Of a DNA stretch of 32,320 nt, positions 1-7,400 are shown one piece after another. The position numbers and the translations under genes are program-made. How positions within the stretch are numbered: the first letter of the stretch is position 1; every line of letters begins with the position of its first letter. The notes beneath the pieces were generated by a model that was not told where the DNA came from, made no database searches, and saw nothing but the letters and a program-made list of their open reading frames with translations. Source of the stretch: Candidatus Aminicenantota bacterium (GTDB lineage: Bacteria > Acidobacteriota > Aminicenantia > UBA2199); contig JAUWQW010000020.1 of NCBI GenBank assembly GCA_030610885.1, forward strand, positions 1 through 32,320, given 5' to 3'.

Positions 1-878
1 AGATTGTCACCAAATTTAGCTTCAATATATTTCCTTACTTCCTCTAAAAAATAATCTCCAACCGACTCTTTATTTGATTCAAAAGGTTTTTCTGGAAGTT
101 CGATCTTTACAGCTTCATTATACTGTTTTTTATCAACAAAATTCAATTTCAACATCTTTTTCAAAATAAAATTTCTTCTTCTTAAAATATGTTTTTTCTT
201 TTTGGAATTTTGTTCAGGTTTATTAAAAATATCAAAAAGAACATTTGGGCTTGGAAATAATGCAGTCAATAAAGATGCATCTGCTAAATTTATATCCTTT
301 ACTGACTTGCCAAAATAGTACTTTGATGCTGCTTCAACGCCATAAACACTACCCCCTAAAAATATTTTATTGCAATAATAGCTCAATATTTGTTCTTTTG
401 AATACTTCTTTTCTATTTGAACTGCTAAAAGCATTTCTCGTAATTTTCTTGAATAGGTTTCCTCAGGAGTTAAAAACAACCCACGAGCAAGCTGTTGTGT
501 GATTGAACTTCCTCCACCTGCAGACTTATTTTGAAATATAACACCTAAAATTGCCCTTATAACCCCCCTAAAATTGATTCCCCAATGAGAGTAGAATTGG
601 TTATCCTCAGATGCTATTATTGCATTTTTTAACACATCAGGTATATCAGTGCTCTCCACTATTTTTCTCTTCTCAATTGCAAACTCTTTTATAGGTAAAT
701 TCTGATCATCAAAAATAGTTGTCATAATAACAGGTTTAATATCTTCAAGGTTTTTTATCTGAGGAAAACCTTTTTGAAAGACTAAAATAATTCCAACAAG
801 TAAGCCTATAAGAACTGTAAAAATGATACTAAGCAAAAATAGAATTGTTTTACGTTTAATTGAAAAAATTTTTTTCAT
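1..878 (-). CDS. Class A penicillin-binding protein, N-terminal part (runs off window)
   Basis: The reading frame is open from ATG at 878 to the window edge, about 292 codons, so the 3' part (the transpeptidase domain) lies outside. It begins with a short basic cytoplasmic segment and one membrane anchor (about residues 10-34). A glycosyltransferase family 51 domain follows, with the hallmark SEDNQFYSHWG motif (catalytic Glu), GGGSSITQQLAR and RKLREMLLA. The family polymerises lipid II into glycan strands at the outer face of the inner membrane, and the missing half would cross-link peptides. The gene starts 59 bases after the BatA-like gene on the same strand. The start lacks a clear Shine-Dalgarno sequence and sits beside a 9-bp inverted repeat (882-908). 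Seen: domain and motifs. Inferred: bifunctional PBP1A type, since monofunctional MtgA proteins are about this length but end soon after the GT51 domain. Confidence 0.9.
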   Translation of the reverse strand, partial: MKKIFSIKRKTILFLLSIIFTVLIGLLVGIILVFQKGFPQIKNLEDIKPVIMTTIFDDQNLPIKEFAIEKRKIVESTDIPDVLKNAIIASEDNQFYSHWGINFRGVIRAILGVIFQNKSAGGGSSITQQLARGLFLTPEETYSRKLREMLLAVQIEKKYSKEQILSYYCNKIFLGGSVYGVEAASKYYFGKSVKDINLADASLLTALFPSPNVLFDIFNKPEQNSKKKKHILRRRNFILKKMLKLNFVDKKQYNEAVKIELPEKPFESNKESVGDYFLEEVRKYIEAKFGDN

Positions 879-881
879 ATT

Positions 882-908
882 TTAGATTTAAATATAGCAT
901 AAATCTAA
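882..908. repeat. 9-bp inverted repeat at the PBP start
   Basis: TTAGATTTA at 882-890 and TAAATCTAA at 900-908 are perfect inverted arms around a 9-base loop. Seven T follow on the plus strand, so it has the shape of a weak plus-strand terminator, but no plus-strand gene precedes it. On the minus strand it lies 4 bases before the PBP start codon and its loop contains TATATT, a possible -10 box. An operator or leader hairpin for the PBP gene is therefore an alternative reading. Confidence 0.4.
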
Positions 909-937
909 TTTTTTTAAAAGCCCAAGAATCACTTCTA

Positions 938-1933
938 TTATGGGATAGTTCTCAAAAAAGTTCTTTTTGCAAATTCAGTAAAAAGTAAAATTACTAAACC
1001 TGCTAAAATAAAATAAAAAAATAAATCTTCAGCCTCATAATATTGTTTTATTGAAATTTCAGATTTTTCCCACCTGTTAATCTCAGAAAAAATTTGCTGA
1101 AGTGAATCTTTATCTGTAGCTCTGAAATAAAGACCACCCGTAGTGTTAGCAATTTCCTGAAGGAGTTTCTCGTCAATCTCAACATTTACCATAATAAATT
1201 GTTTTCTTCCAAAAGGATCAACAACAGGAAATGCAGCTTTACCCCTTGTTCCTACTCCAATTGTATATACTTTCACATTAAAATCTTTTGCAATTTTTGC
1301 TGCATCTTGAGGATCAATCTCACCCTTATTATTTATACCATCAGTAAGTAGGATTATTATTTTTGTTCTGGTTTTTGAATACCTTATCCTATTTACTGAT
1401 GTTGCCAATGCCATACCAATAGCTGTCCCATCCTCAAGATCTCCTATAGATGTCTCTTTCAAAAAATATCTCAATATATCATAATCAATAGTAATCGGAC
1501 ATTTAGTATACGATGTGCCTGCAAAGATAACCAACCCTATTCTATCTGTTTTTCTTTTTTGAATAAAGCTTGAGATTACTTCCTTTGCAACTTCAAGTCT
1601 ATTTTTGGGTTTGAAATCAACAGATGCCATTGATCCTGATATATCAAGTGTAATCAAAATATCAATTCCTTTTTTCTTCTCAATAGTGTAAGAATCCAAA
1701 ATTTGAGGCCTTGAAAAAGCTAAAATAAATAATACAAGAGGAATTAATTTAATAAAAAATAGATTCTTGCTTAAAAAAATCTTTAAAGATTTACCTGAAT
1801 TAGCTTTAAACAAACTCTTTGATGAGAAAAAAATAAACCTCTTCCCCTTTTTGCCAATATATATATATAATAAAATAAGAACGGGTATTATTAATAAAAA
1901 TAATAGGAAGATTTTATTTTCAATGTGTAACAT
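938..1933 (-). CDS. BatA-like VWA-domain membrane protein
   Basis: 331 residues, the usual length for BatA/aerotolerance-type proteins. Two N-terminal membrane segments (about 8-26 and 56-74) precede a von Willebrand A domain, and a last membrane segment lies near residues 302-322. The metal-ion-dependent adhesion site is complete: D97-x-S99-x-S101 (DISGS), T170 (DGT) and D198 (LLTDG). Such proteins sit in the inner membrane and work with DUF58 and BatD partners, usually with a MoxR ATPase, in poorly defined envelope or chaperone roles. The start codon overlaps the end of the BatD-like gene by 14 bases, so translation is probably coupled. Family assignment is firm. The biological role is not known, and the name BatA is by similarity and context only. 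Confidence 0.88.
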   Translation of the reverse strand: MLHIENKIFLLFLLIIPVLILLYIYIGKKGKRFIFFSSKSLFKANSGKSLKIFLSKNLFFIKLIPLVLFILAFSRPQILDSYTIEKKKGIDILITLDISGSMASVDFKPKNRLEVAKEVISSFIQKRKTDRIGLVIFAGTSYTKCPITIDYDILRYFLKETSIGDLEDGTAIGMALATSVNRIRYSKTRTKIIILLTDGINNKGEIDPQDAAKIAKDFNVKVYTIGVGTRGKAAFPVVDPFGRKQFIMVNVEIDEKLLQEIANTTGGLYFRATDKDSLQQIFSEINRWEKSEISIKQYYEAEDLFFYFILAGLVILLFTEFAKRTFLRTIP

Positions 1934-2849
1934 TTTGTGCTATATCTTCTATAATTACCCTTTTCTTAAAAGATATAATAATATCTCTGATTTTATTACA
2001 GGTGGTTTTAAAAGTATGCGAATCAGGTACAAATTTTGCAAACTTTACAAGATCTGAAATATTAAATAAAAATTCCAGATTATCTACTATTAAAGCCTCT
2101 CCTTCTTTTGCTTTTAGATGCAAAAGAGTTTCATAAGTTGTAAAATCCTCTGCAGAAAACTTATACTCTCTGCTTAAAAAATGCTTGATAATTATTGTAA
2201 GATTTGTAAAAAACCTTTTTATTCTTCCCTTTTCAAACATTTTTTGTTCAATCAATTCATTTACCCTAAGCTCAAGCTCTTCTATTGGTGATAATATTAG
2301 TTCTTGTTTTTTAAAAAGGTATCCCTTTCTTCTTCTCAACAAAAAAATTATTAAAACAACCAAAATAGCAAATACAAAAAATACTATCACATATTTCAAA
2401 ACACAAAAAGGGTTTCCTTTAATCTCAATTAAATCTTTTAATGGTTTTATAGATTTATCCTCTTTTGTAAGAACAGATTTCACTCTTATTGGAACTGAAT
2501 TTGTCTGTTTTGTCTCAATTATTTCCCCATTTTTTATCAATTCTACAATAAAAGGCCCAATATTAAAATCTCCTGTTTTAAAAAAAGAAATAGTAATGTT
2601 CTTTTCAAAAAGAATATAACCTCCTTGAATTTTTGAAGGCAATAATTTTTCTGAAATTATTTCAAAATCCTTTCCCTTTGAAATAAAATTCACTTTTTGA
2701 ACCTGAAAAGAGGTTTTTAAGATCAATTTCACACTGATTCTATCTCCAATTGTAACAAGATTTGTTGATGAAGAGATTGAAACCTGAGTTTCAGCAATCA
2801 AACTAATATATAAAAAAGTAAATAAAATAAAACTTTGAAAAAGCTTCAT
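1920..2849 (-). CDS. BatD-like exported/membrane protein with cytoplasmic tail
   Basis: 309 residues. A signal-like hydrophobic start (1-19) is followed by a beta-rich domain of about 120 residues that should face the periplasm. A single membrane segment (about 150-171) ending in Arg-Arg-Arg-Lys leads into a helical cytoplasmic tail of about 130 residues. This is the layout of BatD/DUF4381-type partners in DUF58-VWA operons. The sequence is too divergent for me to name a single Pfam family. Its start overlaps the DUF58 stop by four bases (ATGA type) and its end overlaps the VWA gene, so all three are translationally linked. It probably scaffolds the VWA protein on the periplasmic side, but this is inferred from the operon. 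Confidence 0.7.
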   Translation of the reverse strand: MKLFQSFILFTFLYISLIAETQVSISSSTNLVTIGDRISVKLILKTSFQVQKVNFISKGKDFEIISEKLLPSKIQGGYILFEKNITISFFKTGDFNIGPFIVELIKNGEIIETKQTNSVPIRVKSVLTKEDKSIKPLKDLIEIKGNPFCVLKYVIVFFVFAILVVLIIFLLRRRKGYLFKKQELILSPIEELELRVNELIEQKMFEKGRIKRFFTNLTIIIKHFLSREYKFSAEDFTTYETLLHLKAKEGEALIVDNLEFLFNISDLVKFAKFVPDSHTFKTTCNKIRDIIISFKKRVIIEDIAQNVTH

Positions 2850-3727
2850 TTTAAGATCTTTTTTTTCCTTTTCAAGAAAAAATCAAACAATGGCTTTTCA
2901 TAATTTTTTTCATCTTCAATATAAATAAAATCAATCTTAAATTTTTTAAAAATTTCTGAAAGAGATTGTGTATTTTTTTCATAAATTTCTGAAAAATTTT
3001 TTCTGGTTTCATCTGAAGCAAAATCTATAAAGAATTCCTCTCCATTTTCATAGTCTTTTAATATAAAAATCCCCTTTTGAGGAATATATTTTTCTCTTGA
3101 ATCAAAAATTTTTATTGCAATTAAATCATATTTTCTGCTTGAAATTTTTATAGATCTAGAAAAATCATTATCAATAAAATCAGAAATCAGAAAAACAATT
3201 GATCTCTTTTTAATTACCTTATTTAAATAAACCAAACTATTATCAATTGAAGTAGATTTGCCTTCTGGTTTAAAATTGATTATCTCTCTTATTATTTTTA
3301 GTAAATGGATTTTACCTTTTTTGGGTGGAATAAATCTTTCAATTTTATCAGTAAATACTAAAAGCCCTACTTTATCATTATTAAGCATTGCAGTAAAGGC
3401 AATAATTGCTGAAATTTCAGCAGCAATCTCTTTTTTGCTTTTTGCTCCTGAAAAAAAACCAAGTGAAGCAGATAGATCTACAGCAAGAATAACAGTTAGC
3501 TCTCTTTCTTCCACAAACTGCTTTATATAGAGCTTACCCATTCTTGATGAAACATTCCAATCAATAAATCTCACATCATCTCCATCAACATATTCTCTAA
3601 CTTCAGAGAACTCCATACCCCTTCCTTTAAAAGCTGAATGATATTCACCAGCAAAGATTTCTTTTGAAGATTTTCTGGAAATTATCTCTATTTTTCTTAT
3701 CTTCTTTAATATTTCTTCAGATATCAT
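2846..3727 (-). CDS. DUF58 domain protein
   Basis: 293 residues, typical for the short soluble DUF58 class. The signature region is intact: GRGMEF (35-40), REY (44-46), GDD (49-51), R53 and DWN (56-58). A VWA-like D84-L-S86-x-S88 follows, together with a basic C-terminal tail (KRKKK). DUF58 proteins are encoded next to MoxR AAA ATPases and VWA proteins and are thought to be adaptors or substrates in a complex-assembly system. Here the partner VWA and BatD genes follow with overlaps, but no moxR lies upstream. The preceding gene on the strand encodes a 91-residue unknown protein 12 bases away. No strong ribosome-binding site precedes the ATG, so coupling to the upstream gene is likely. Confidence 0.9.
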   Translation of the reverse strand: MISEEILKKIRKIEIISRKSSKEIFAGEYHSAFKGRGMEFSEVREYVDGDDVRFIDWNVSSRMGKLYIKQFVEERELTVILAVDLSASLGFFSGAKSKKEIAAEISAIIAFTAMLNNDKVGLLVFTDKIERFIPPKKGKIHLLKIIREIINFKPEGKSTSIDNSLVYLNKVIKKRSIVFLISDFIDNDFSRSIKISSRKYDLIAIKIFDSREKYIPQKGIFILKDYENGEEFFIDFASDETRKNFSEIYEKNTQSLSEIFKKFKIDFIYIEDEKNYEKPLFDFFLKRKKKILK

Positions 3728-3739
3728 TCTTGCTATTGG

Positions 3740-4015
3740 TTAGAAGACTTCAATTAGAATTTTTCCCACAAACTTAATTATAAGATTAACTGGATAAGTA
3801 AATTTTAAATTCCATATTTTGGGTTGTGACTCATTCATTTGAATAAATGAGTGCTTTATTTCCAAGGGTTTTTTTGCATCTATTTCAATACCCTCAACAT
3901 TTGAAAAACTTAATTTTACATTTTGACGGCGTCTTCCAATACACTCAACTGTGTATTTACCCTCCAAGGTATTTTCAATATATATCATCTCTACATCAAA
4001 TATTTTCTCTTCCAT
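3740..4015 (-). CDS. 91-residue protein of unknown function, first gene of the DUF58 operon
   Basis: I do not recognise this protein. A longer reading from TTG at 4048 is possible. ATG at 4015 is preferred because GGAG lies 7 bases before it and the predicted transcription start (about 4033) falls inside the longer reading. The product is 91 residues, with alternating hydrophobic/charged stretches suggesting a small beta-rich soluble fold. It has a CIGRRR patch and no signal peptide, Cys pair or membrane span, although its last 15 residues are hydrophobic. It is followed 12 bases later by DUF58, so it probably belongs to the same transcript. Its position is where moxR would normally stand, but it has no Walker motifs. 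Confidence 0.6.
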   Translation of the reverse strand: MEEKIFDVEMIYIENTLEGKYTVECIGRRRQNVKLSFSNVEGIEIDAKKPLEIKHSFIQMNESQPKIWNLKFTYPVNLIIKFVGKILIEVF

Positions 4016-4039
4016 TTTAAACTCCACATTAAGCCATTT

Positions 4040-4068
4040 ATTATACAATTAAATCTATTTTTTTTCAA
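4040..4068 (-). promoter_or_regulatory. Promoter of the DUF58/BatD/BatA operon
   Basis: Read on the minus strand: -35 TTGAAA (4068-4063), 17 bases, -10 TATAAT (4045-4040). The predicted start is near 4033, giving a leader of about 18 bases with GGAG before the ATG at 4015. It diverges from the DUF4143 gene promoter about 60 bases away. Confidence 0.65.
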
Positions 4069-4093
4069 ATATAATCAGTACCAAAGAGATTTA

Positions 4094-4180
4094 TTACATT
4101 ATTTTGGAGATAAAAAACCATAATATTGACATTTTTACGGAGATATAATATAGTATATTTGACATTTTTTAGGAGATACA
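4094..4180 (+). repeat. 33-bp tandem repeat (three degenerate copies) before the DUF4143 ATPase
   Basis: Three copies of a unit of the form TTGACATTTTTnnGGAGATA are spaced exactly 33 bases apart, with GGAG at 4106, 4139 and 4172. The third copy supplies the ribosome-binding site directly before the ATG at 4181. The first copy is the most diverged (TTACATTATTTTGGAGATA). The second copy also supplies the -35 box. Confidence 0.75.
4126..4154 (+). promoter_or_regulatory. Promoter of the DUF4143 ATPase gene
   Basis: TTGACA (4126-4131), 17 bases, TATAGT (4149-4154). The predicted start near 4161 gives a leader of about 20 bases containing AGGAG. The promoter is built from the second and third copies of the 33-bp repeat, so copy number could alter expression. 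Confidence 0.6.
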
Positions 4181-5491
4181 ATGAAAAGAACATTATATTC
4201 AGAACTTTTAAAATGGAAAATAAAGGACAATAGAAAACCATTACTCCTGCAGGGGGCAAGGCAGGTAGGGAAAACATATTTGTTAATGGAATTTGGAAAA
4301 AATGAATATGATGATATTGCCTATTTTAATTTCGAAGAATCACCGAATTTAGCATCCCTGTTTGATAATGATATGGATCCAATATCACTTATCGAATCCC
4401 TGCAGATTATTAATGGTAAAATAATAAATCCGGAGAAAACCCTTATATTCTTCGATGAGATCCAGGCAGTACCAAAAGCAATAACAAGTCTCAAATATTT
4501 TTTTGAAAAAGCTCCTCAACACCATATTGTATCAGCGGGTTCTCTTCTTGGAGTAAGAGTGGGGAAAACTTCAGGATTTCCAGTTGGAAAAGTAAATTTC
4601 ATTAATTTATACCCGATGAGCTTCTCAGAATATCTTTTAGCAATCCGCGATGAGTTACTGCTAAAAAAACTAATTAAAAATCCATATTCCAAAAAGATGC
4701 CTGAACCGCTTCATCAGATCCTTCTAAAACACCTTAAATTCTATCTGATCCTGGGAGGAATGCCTGAGGTCATTAGCAACTATATTAACAAGCGAAATAT
4801 AAAAGAGGCCAGGGATATTCAATCCGATATACTGGAATCCTATAAAAGAGATTTTTCAAAATATTCAAGTCCTGGTGAATCAATAAGAATATCAGAGATC
4901 TGGAATTCCATTCCGGTTCACCTATCCAAAGAAAATAAAAAATTTAAGTATAGTGAAATCAAAAAAGGGGGCAGGAGTTCAAGATTCGAATCTGCAATAG
5001 AATGGCTGAAGAATGCAGGACTTATCAATGTCTCTTATAATATTAAATCTCCTAAATTTCCTTTAAGCGGCTATATCGATTATAATAAATTTAAGCTTTT
5101 TCTATTTGATACCGGACTCTTATCTGCAATGATAAATGTTCCTCCAGAAATAATTTTGGATGGTAACAAACTTTTTTCAGAATATAAAGGAGTTTTTATA
5201 GAAAATTTCATTGCTCAGGAATTATTATGTTCAGGAAAGGGAAATAACCTTTACTATTGGACAAGTAAAAATGATGCTGAAATTGACTTTATCTTACAAA
5301 AAGGAAATTCAATTATCCCGTTAGAGGTAAAAAGCGGAATGACAAGAAAAGCAAAAAGTCTCCATGTTTATGGCGAAAAATACTCCCCTAAAGCCTTATA
5401 CAGAACATCACCAAGAAACTTCACAATAGACAATAAATTAGTAAATATACCTCTATACGGAATCTCCCTTATCTTTCGTAATGATGAATGA
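4181..5491 (+). CDS. AAA_14 / DUF4143 ATPase
   Basis: 436 residues, standard for this family. The N-terminal ATPase has Walker A GARQVGKT (25-32), Walker B LIFFDE (88-93) and a sensor-like SAGS (118-121). The C-terminal DUF4143 region includes WTSKNDAEIDF (from 360) and PLEVKSG (380-386). The acidic E367, D369 and E382-x-K384 pattern resembles a PD-(D/E)XK nuclease core. Such genes are common, patchily distributed and often duplicated in AT-rich and anaerobic bacteria. Their cellular role is not established. The gene sits alone between the DUF58 operon (divergent) and tRNA-Val, with AGGAG before the ATG. It is probably an acquired accessory gene, judged from family behaviour and position only. 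Confidence 0.93.
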   Translation: MKRTLYSELLKWKIKDNRKPLLLQGARQVGKTYLLMEFGKNEYDDIAYFNFEESPNLASLFDNDMDPISLIESLQIINGKIINPEKTLIFFDEIQAVPKAITSLKYFFEKAPQHHIVSAGSLLGVRVGKTSGFPVGKVNFINLYPMSFSEYLLAIRDELLLKKLIKNPYSKKMPEPLHQILLKHLKFYLILGGMPEVISNYINKRNIKEARDIQSDILESYKRDFSKYSSPGESIRISEIWNSIPVHLSKENKKFKYSEIKKGGRSSRFESAIEWLKNAGLINVSYNIKSPKFPLSGYIDYNKFKLFLFDTGLLSAMINVPPEIILDGNKLFSEYKGVFIENFIAQELLCSGKGNNLYYWTSKNDAEIDFILQKGNSIIPLEVKSGMTRKAKSLHVYGEKYSPKALYRTSPRNFTIDNKLVNIPLYGISLIFRNDE

Positions 5492-5663
5492 TCACATTCG
5501 GAGTTAACATACGCCCACTTTTCCGGGAAATAATTAGGAACGCCCATCAGAAGTTCATTGTCAACAGGTTCAGGAAAAATAATAAACATATTGCATCATT
5601 TAAAAAACACTATGAAATGAGAAAGTTCAGATACATATTGGACTCAGATTTCAATTCAGAGAG
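5492..5663. other. Intergenic stretch with a possible gene remnant
   Basis: No confident gene. On the minus strand a frame from ATG at 5589 reads protein-like for about 35 codons (FPEPVDN, NYFPEKWAYVN, ECDH) and then runs into the antisense of the ATPase gene end. It may be the start of an older gene cut off when the ATPase gene arrived. I do not recognise the family. Confidence 0.25.
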
Positions 5664-5692
5664 TTGACGATAAAGTGATTTGGACTTATAAT
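5664..5692 (+). promoter_or_regulatory. Promoter of tRNA-Val
   Basis: TTGACG (5664-5669), 17 bases, TATAAT (5687-5692). Only 8 bases separate the -10 box from the first base of the mature tRNA (5701), so transcription should start at or within two bases of the mature 5' end. Confidence 0.7.
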
Positions 5693-5700
5693 AAATTTTT

Positions 5701-5773
5701 GGGCGATTAACTCAGTGGCTAGAGTGCTACCTTCACACGGTAGAAGTCAGAGGTTCAAATCCTCTATCGCCCA
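5701..5773 (+). tRNA. tRNA-Val (anticodon CAC)
   Basis: A cloverleaf folds by eye. The acceptor stem pairs GGGCGAT with ATCGCCC. The anticodon stem is CTACC/GGTAG with loop TTCACAC, giving anticodon CAC. The T stem is AGAGG/CCTCT with loop TTCAAAT. The discriminator is A and CCA is not encoded. It reads GTG codons, the minor valine codon in such an AT-rich genome. A protein gene begins 10 bases downstream on the same strand. Confidence 0.93.
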
Positions 5774-5783
5774 TTTTTTATTT

Positions 5784-6452
5784 ATGTATAAACAATTATT
5801 TGATCCGAAAAAAATAGAATTAAATGTAGATGATATTGTACTAATCCCTGATTTTAGAGATAAAAAGTATTACAGGAATTTGAAGAATAAAGCATTCAAG
5901 AGAATTTCTTTGATTGGAAATGATGTTTTGATTTTCGAGAACTTTGCACTAATAACAGGGTTTTTAGGGTATCCAAATTTATTATTAACACTTGAATTCA
6001 TAAAGAATATAAAACAAAAAAATATCTTTTTTCTTGGAACAGGCGGGACTTTAAAAAAAGGCATTAAAGTTCCATGCTCTTTGAACGTTGTAAAGATTTG
6101 TTCAAGCTCTATTTTAAAATTATTTTCAAAAAAGAAATCTCTTAATTTAAATGATTTTGTATTAGGGAATTTAAAAAAAGTTAAAGGAGTTAGTGTGGAT
6201 TTAATACAGAGAGAAACAAAGAAATGGCTAAGAAAACAATTAATAGAGGGGATTGATGTTGTGGATATGGAATTATTTCCTTTGAGGGTCTATTTAAAAA
6301 AACCATTCTATGCACTTATTGTTTCAACAGATATTGTAACACCTGAGGGAATAGAGCCTTTTTTTGATAATGATCTGATCAAAAAGGAATTTGTAAAATC
6401 TTATGAATTAATAAAGAGGTATATAGATGAAAAAAAAGATAATACTAACTAA
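5784..6452 (+). CDS. Divergent nucleoside phosphorylase-fold protein
   Basis: 222 residues from ATG at 5784. The open frame extends upstream into the tRNA gene, which cannot be coding. The protein has the layout of the purine nucleoside phosphorylase/MTA-SAH nucleosidase superfamily. LGTGGTL (84-90) stands where the family has its phosphate/ribose loop, VDMELF (160-165) matches the substrate-binding V-x-M-E motif, and STDIV (181-185) stands where the family has the base-binding Asp. Overall similarity is weak, and the region between these motifs is Lys-rich and short. Reaction class (cleavage of an N-glycosidic bond) is inferred from the fold, and the substrate is unknown. There is no ribosome-binding site in the 10-base gap after tRNA-Val. 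The end overlaps the next gene by 26 bases. Confidence 0.6.
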   Translation: MYKQLFDPKKIELNVDDIVLIPDFRDKKYYRNLKNKAFKRISLIGNDVLIFENFALITGFLGYPNLLLTLEFIKNIKQKNIFFLGTGGTLKKGIKVPCSLNVVKICSSSILKLFSKKKSLNLNDFVLGNLKKVKGVSVDLIQRETKKWLRKQLIEGIDVVDMELFPLRVYLKKPFYALIVSTDIVTPEGIEPFFDNDLIKKEFVKSYELIKRYIDEKKDNTN

Positions 6453-7392
6453 GAATTATTTAGAAGAAGTAATTGAGCGATTAAAAAAGGAATTTGAATT
6501 AATTATTGTAGAAGACACAGGTAAAAATTTACATGAGGTTCTAAAAGAGAATCAGGATGCAGAAGCTTTAATTAGCTTTTTGTCTGATAATATAAGTAAA
6601 GAAATTATTGATATTTGTAAAAATTTAAAGATAATTGCAAATTATGCAGTTGGATATAATAATATAGATTATAAGCATGCTATAGAAAAGGGAATATATG
6701 TTACAAATACTCCCGATATTTTAACTGCTGCAACTGCAGACCTTACAATGGCTCTTATCCTTTCAGTTTCAAGAAGAATTGTTGAGTCTGATGAATTTGT
6801 AAGAAAAGGAAAGTTTAATGGGTGGGAAGCAAAATTGATGCTTGGCAAGGAATTAAATGGAAGTACTATTGGAATTATTGGAATGGGAAGGATTGGACTT
6901 GCTTTAGCATTGAGAGCAAAAGCATTTGGAATGAATGTAATATACTATTCAAAAACCAGGAAGCAAGAAATTGAAAGGATATATGGTTTTAAATTTGTTA
7001 GATTTATTGAGCTAATAAAGGAATCAGATCTTGTTTCTATTCATATTCCTTATTCTAAGGATGTGCATCACCTTTTTAATAAGGATGTATTTGATTTAAT
7101 GAAAAAGGATGCTATTTTTATAAATGTTTCAAGAGGTGCTTTAATGGATGAAACATGTCTTGCTGAAGAGCTTGAAAAAAATAAACGATTTGGAGCAGGT
7201 CTTGATGTTTATGAGTTTGAACCTAAGGTAACAGAAAAATTAAAAAAATTGAAAAATGTTGTTTTAACACCTCACATTGGTAGTGCTACATATAAAACAC
7301 GTCTTGCAATGGCAATGATGACATATAATGATGTTGTTTTAGCTTTATCTGGAAAGAAGCCAGCTTATTTGATTCCTGAATGTAAGCTCTAA
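6427..7392 (+). CDS. D-2-hydroxyacid dehydrogenase (glyoxylate/hydroxypyruvate reductase type)
   Basis: 321 residues, full length for the NAD(P)-dependent D-isomer 2-hydroxyacid dehydrogenase family. The Rossmann loop is GMGRIG (152-157). The catalytic trio is visible as R236 in NVSRG, E265 in YEFEP and H283 in TPHIGSAT. The family reversibly reduces 2-keto acids such as glyoxylate or hydroxypyruvate in the cytoplasm, and the exact substrate cannot be read from sequence. The start at 6427 has AGAGG upstream and lies inside the end of the preceding gene, so the two are co-translated. uvrB begins 8 bases after the stop. Confidence 0.9.
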   Translation: MKKKIILTKNYLEEVIERLKKEFELIIVEDTGKNLHEVLKENQDAEALISFLSDNISKEIIDICKNLKIIANYAVGYNNIDYKHAIEKGIYVTNTPDILTAATADLTMALILSVSRRIVESDEFVRKGKFNGWEAKLMLGKELNGSTIGIIGMGRIGLALALRAKAFGMNVIYYSKTRKQEIERIYGFKFVRFIELIKESDLVSIHIPYSKDVHHLFNKDVFDLMKKDAIFINVSRGALMDETCLAEELEKNKRFGAGLDVYEFEPKVTEKLKKLKNVVLTPHIGSATYKTRLAMAMMTYNDVVLALSGKKPAYLIPECKL

Positions 7393-7400
7393 CAAATTAT

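Noticed and set aside
3831-3852. Inverted repeat CTCATTCATT/AATAAATGAG
   Set aside because: It lies within the 91-residue gene, has a mismatch and is followed by no T-run, so there is no reason to call it a terminator or operator.
4016-4048. TTG start for the 91-residue protein
   Set aside because: Predicted transcription begins near 4033, inside this stretch, and GGAG supports ATG at 4015.
4065-4277. Minus-strand frame of 70 codons opposite the DUF4143 gene start
   Set aside because: Its 11-residue periodicity simply reflects the 33-bp DNA repeat, and the rest is antisense to the ATPase gene.
5715-5783. N-terminal extension of the nucleoside phosphorylase-like frame
   Set aside because: It lies inside tRNA-Val. 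The real start is ATG at 5784.
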